Positions 19,916 through 20,406 of a stretch of 20,406 bases of DNA are shown piece by piece. The DNA is taken from positions 1 to 20,406 of IMG/VR virus record IMGVR_UViG_3300037882_000058; one strand, 5' to 3'. Numbering within the stretch: position 1 is the stretch's first letter; every line of letters begins with the position of its first letter. Under the pieces are notes generated by a model. It saw only the letters and a program-made list of their open reading frames with translations, searched no databases and had not been told where the DNA came from. This stretch comes from a virus. Made by a program: the position numbers and the translations under genes.

Positions 19916-20406
19916 ACAAGATGATCATCCTGGTGCCAACTCGCGGCCGCCCAATGAACGCAACGCCCCTGCTTGCAGCTCACGAAGAGCTTTCAGCAGC
20001 AAGCGACCTGCTCTTCATCATTGACGCAAACGACCCGGAGCACGATCAGTACCACTTCGAAGTAGGCGCAGAGCGCTGCATGACGATCGAGAACCAAACC
20101 CGAGGAATGGCTTACCCCATCAACAAGGCAGCCAACGCGATCGCAAAGCAAGATAAGTATGACTTCTTCGCCTTCTTAGGCGATGACCACCGCCCACGCA
20201 CAGCCGAGTGGGATTTACATCTGATGGCGGCGATGCAACAGCGGCCGTCAATGACCTACGGCAACGACCTTCTACAAGGCAAGCGATTGCCAACCATGAT
20301 CGTGATGACCAGCGATATCGTAAAGGCGCTCGGTGGAATGGTTCCGCCGAATATGAAGCATTTATATCTGGATAACTTCTGGAAAAAACTAGGAGAAGAT
20401 TTAGGA
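19912..20406 (+). CDS. Glycosyltransferase-like protein, 3' end beyond window
   Basis: An open frame from the ATG at 19912 runs to the window edge for 165 codons without a stop. The N-terminus MNKMIILVPTRGRP is the start of a GT-A fold; ENQTRGMAYPINKAANAIA follows, then FFAFLGDDHRPRTAEWD at 86-101, with the metal-site-like GDDHR at 90-94, then TYGNDLLQGKRLPTMIVM and PPNMKHLYLDNFWKKLG. This is a recognised phage glycosyltransferase-like type, distinct from the 227-residue protein at 8997. Possible jobs are modifying virion proteins or the host surface polymer. It begins inside the previous gene's stop (ATGA) and continues the operon. Confidence 0.75.
   Translation, partial: MNKMIILVPTRGRPMNATPLLAAHEELSAASDLLFIIDANDPEHDQYHFEVGAERCMTIENQTRGMAYPINKAANAIAKQDKYDFFAFLGDDHRPRTAEWDLHLMAAMQQRPSMTYGNDLLQGKRLPTMIVMTSDIVKALGGMVPPNMKHLYLDNFWKKLGEDLG

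Overview
This window is the late structural and lysis half of a tailed double-stranded DNA phage (or prophage). Everything I can support as a gene reads rightward on the + strand. The order is small terminase, large terminase, HK97-type portal, prohead protease, HK97-fold capsid, head-tail connectors, tail tube, frameshifted tail chaperone, tape measure, tail tip, fibres and lysis. That is the order of a long-tailed (siphovirus) phage. The P27-type small terminase, the multi-domain S78 protease, the gpG/gpT pair, the minor tail protein style, the CHAP lysin and the DUF6378-like protein resemble actinobacteriophages. G+C is near 50-55% in most genes I counted by hand, so a host among moderate-G+C aquatic Actinobacteria is plausible. 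The host is inference; no host gene is present.

Layout: 1-3363 carries a possible tail end of an upstream gene, a ParB-like/DNA methyltransferase fusion, and both terminase subunits. 3360-5926 has a 46-residue membrane peptide, the portal, and two small probable virion proteins. 5934-8913 holds a three-module prohead protease and the major capsid protein, separated by a 115-base leader with a hairpin. A 16-pair hairpin follows the capsid gene. 8997-11810 has a glycosyltransferase, a tiny basic ORF, connector and completion proteins, and two tandem tail-tube paralogues. 11830-15169 has gpG/gpT with a canonical CCCAAAT slippery site, a gp10-like protein, and the tape measure. 15169-18742 has one minor tail protein, a tail fibre, a glycine-rich adhesin-like protein and small accessory virion proteins. 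18739-20406 has a holin candidate, CHAP endolysin, second holin candidate, a DUF6378-like protein and the start of a second glycosyltransferase-like gene cut by the window edge.

Genes are packed with TAATG or ATGA stop-start overlaps, which suggests strong translational coupling in one or two long late transcripts. The only sizeable non-coding stretches are the two that flank the capsid gene, and both contain RNA hairpins. A simple reading is that they set capsid expression apart from its neighbours.

I do not see a defence system, CRISPR array, tRNA, integrase or insertion sequence. The more unusual points are: the in-frame internal start with a perfect ribosome-binding site inside the protease; the Tudor/SH3-like, A+T-richer C-terminal extension of the same protein; the duplicated tail-tube gene; the three 34-residue repeats in the tape measure; and an A+T-richer adhesin cassette that looks recently exchanged.
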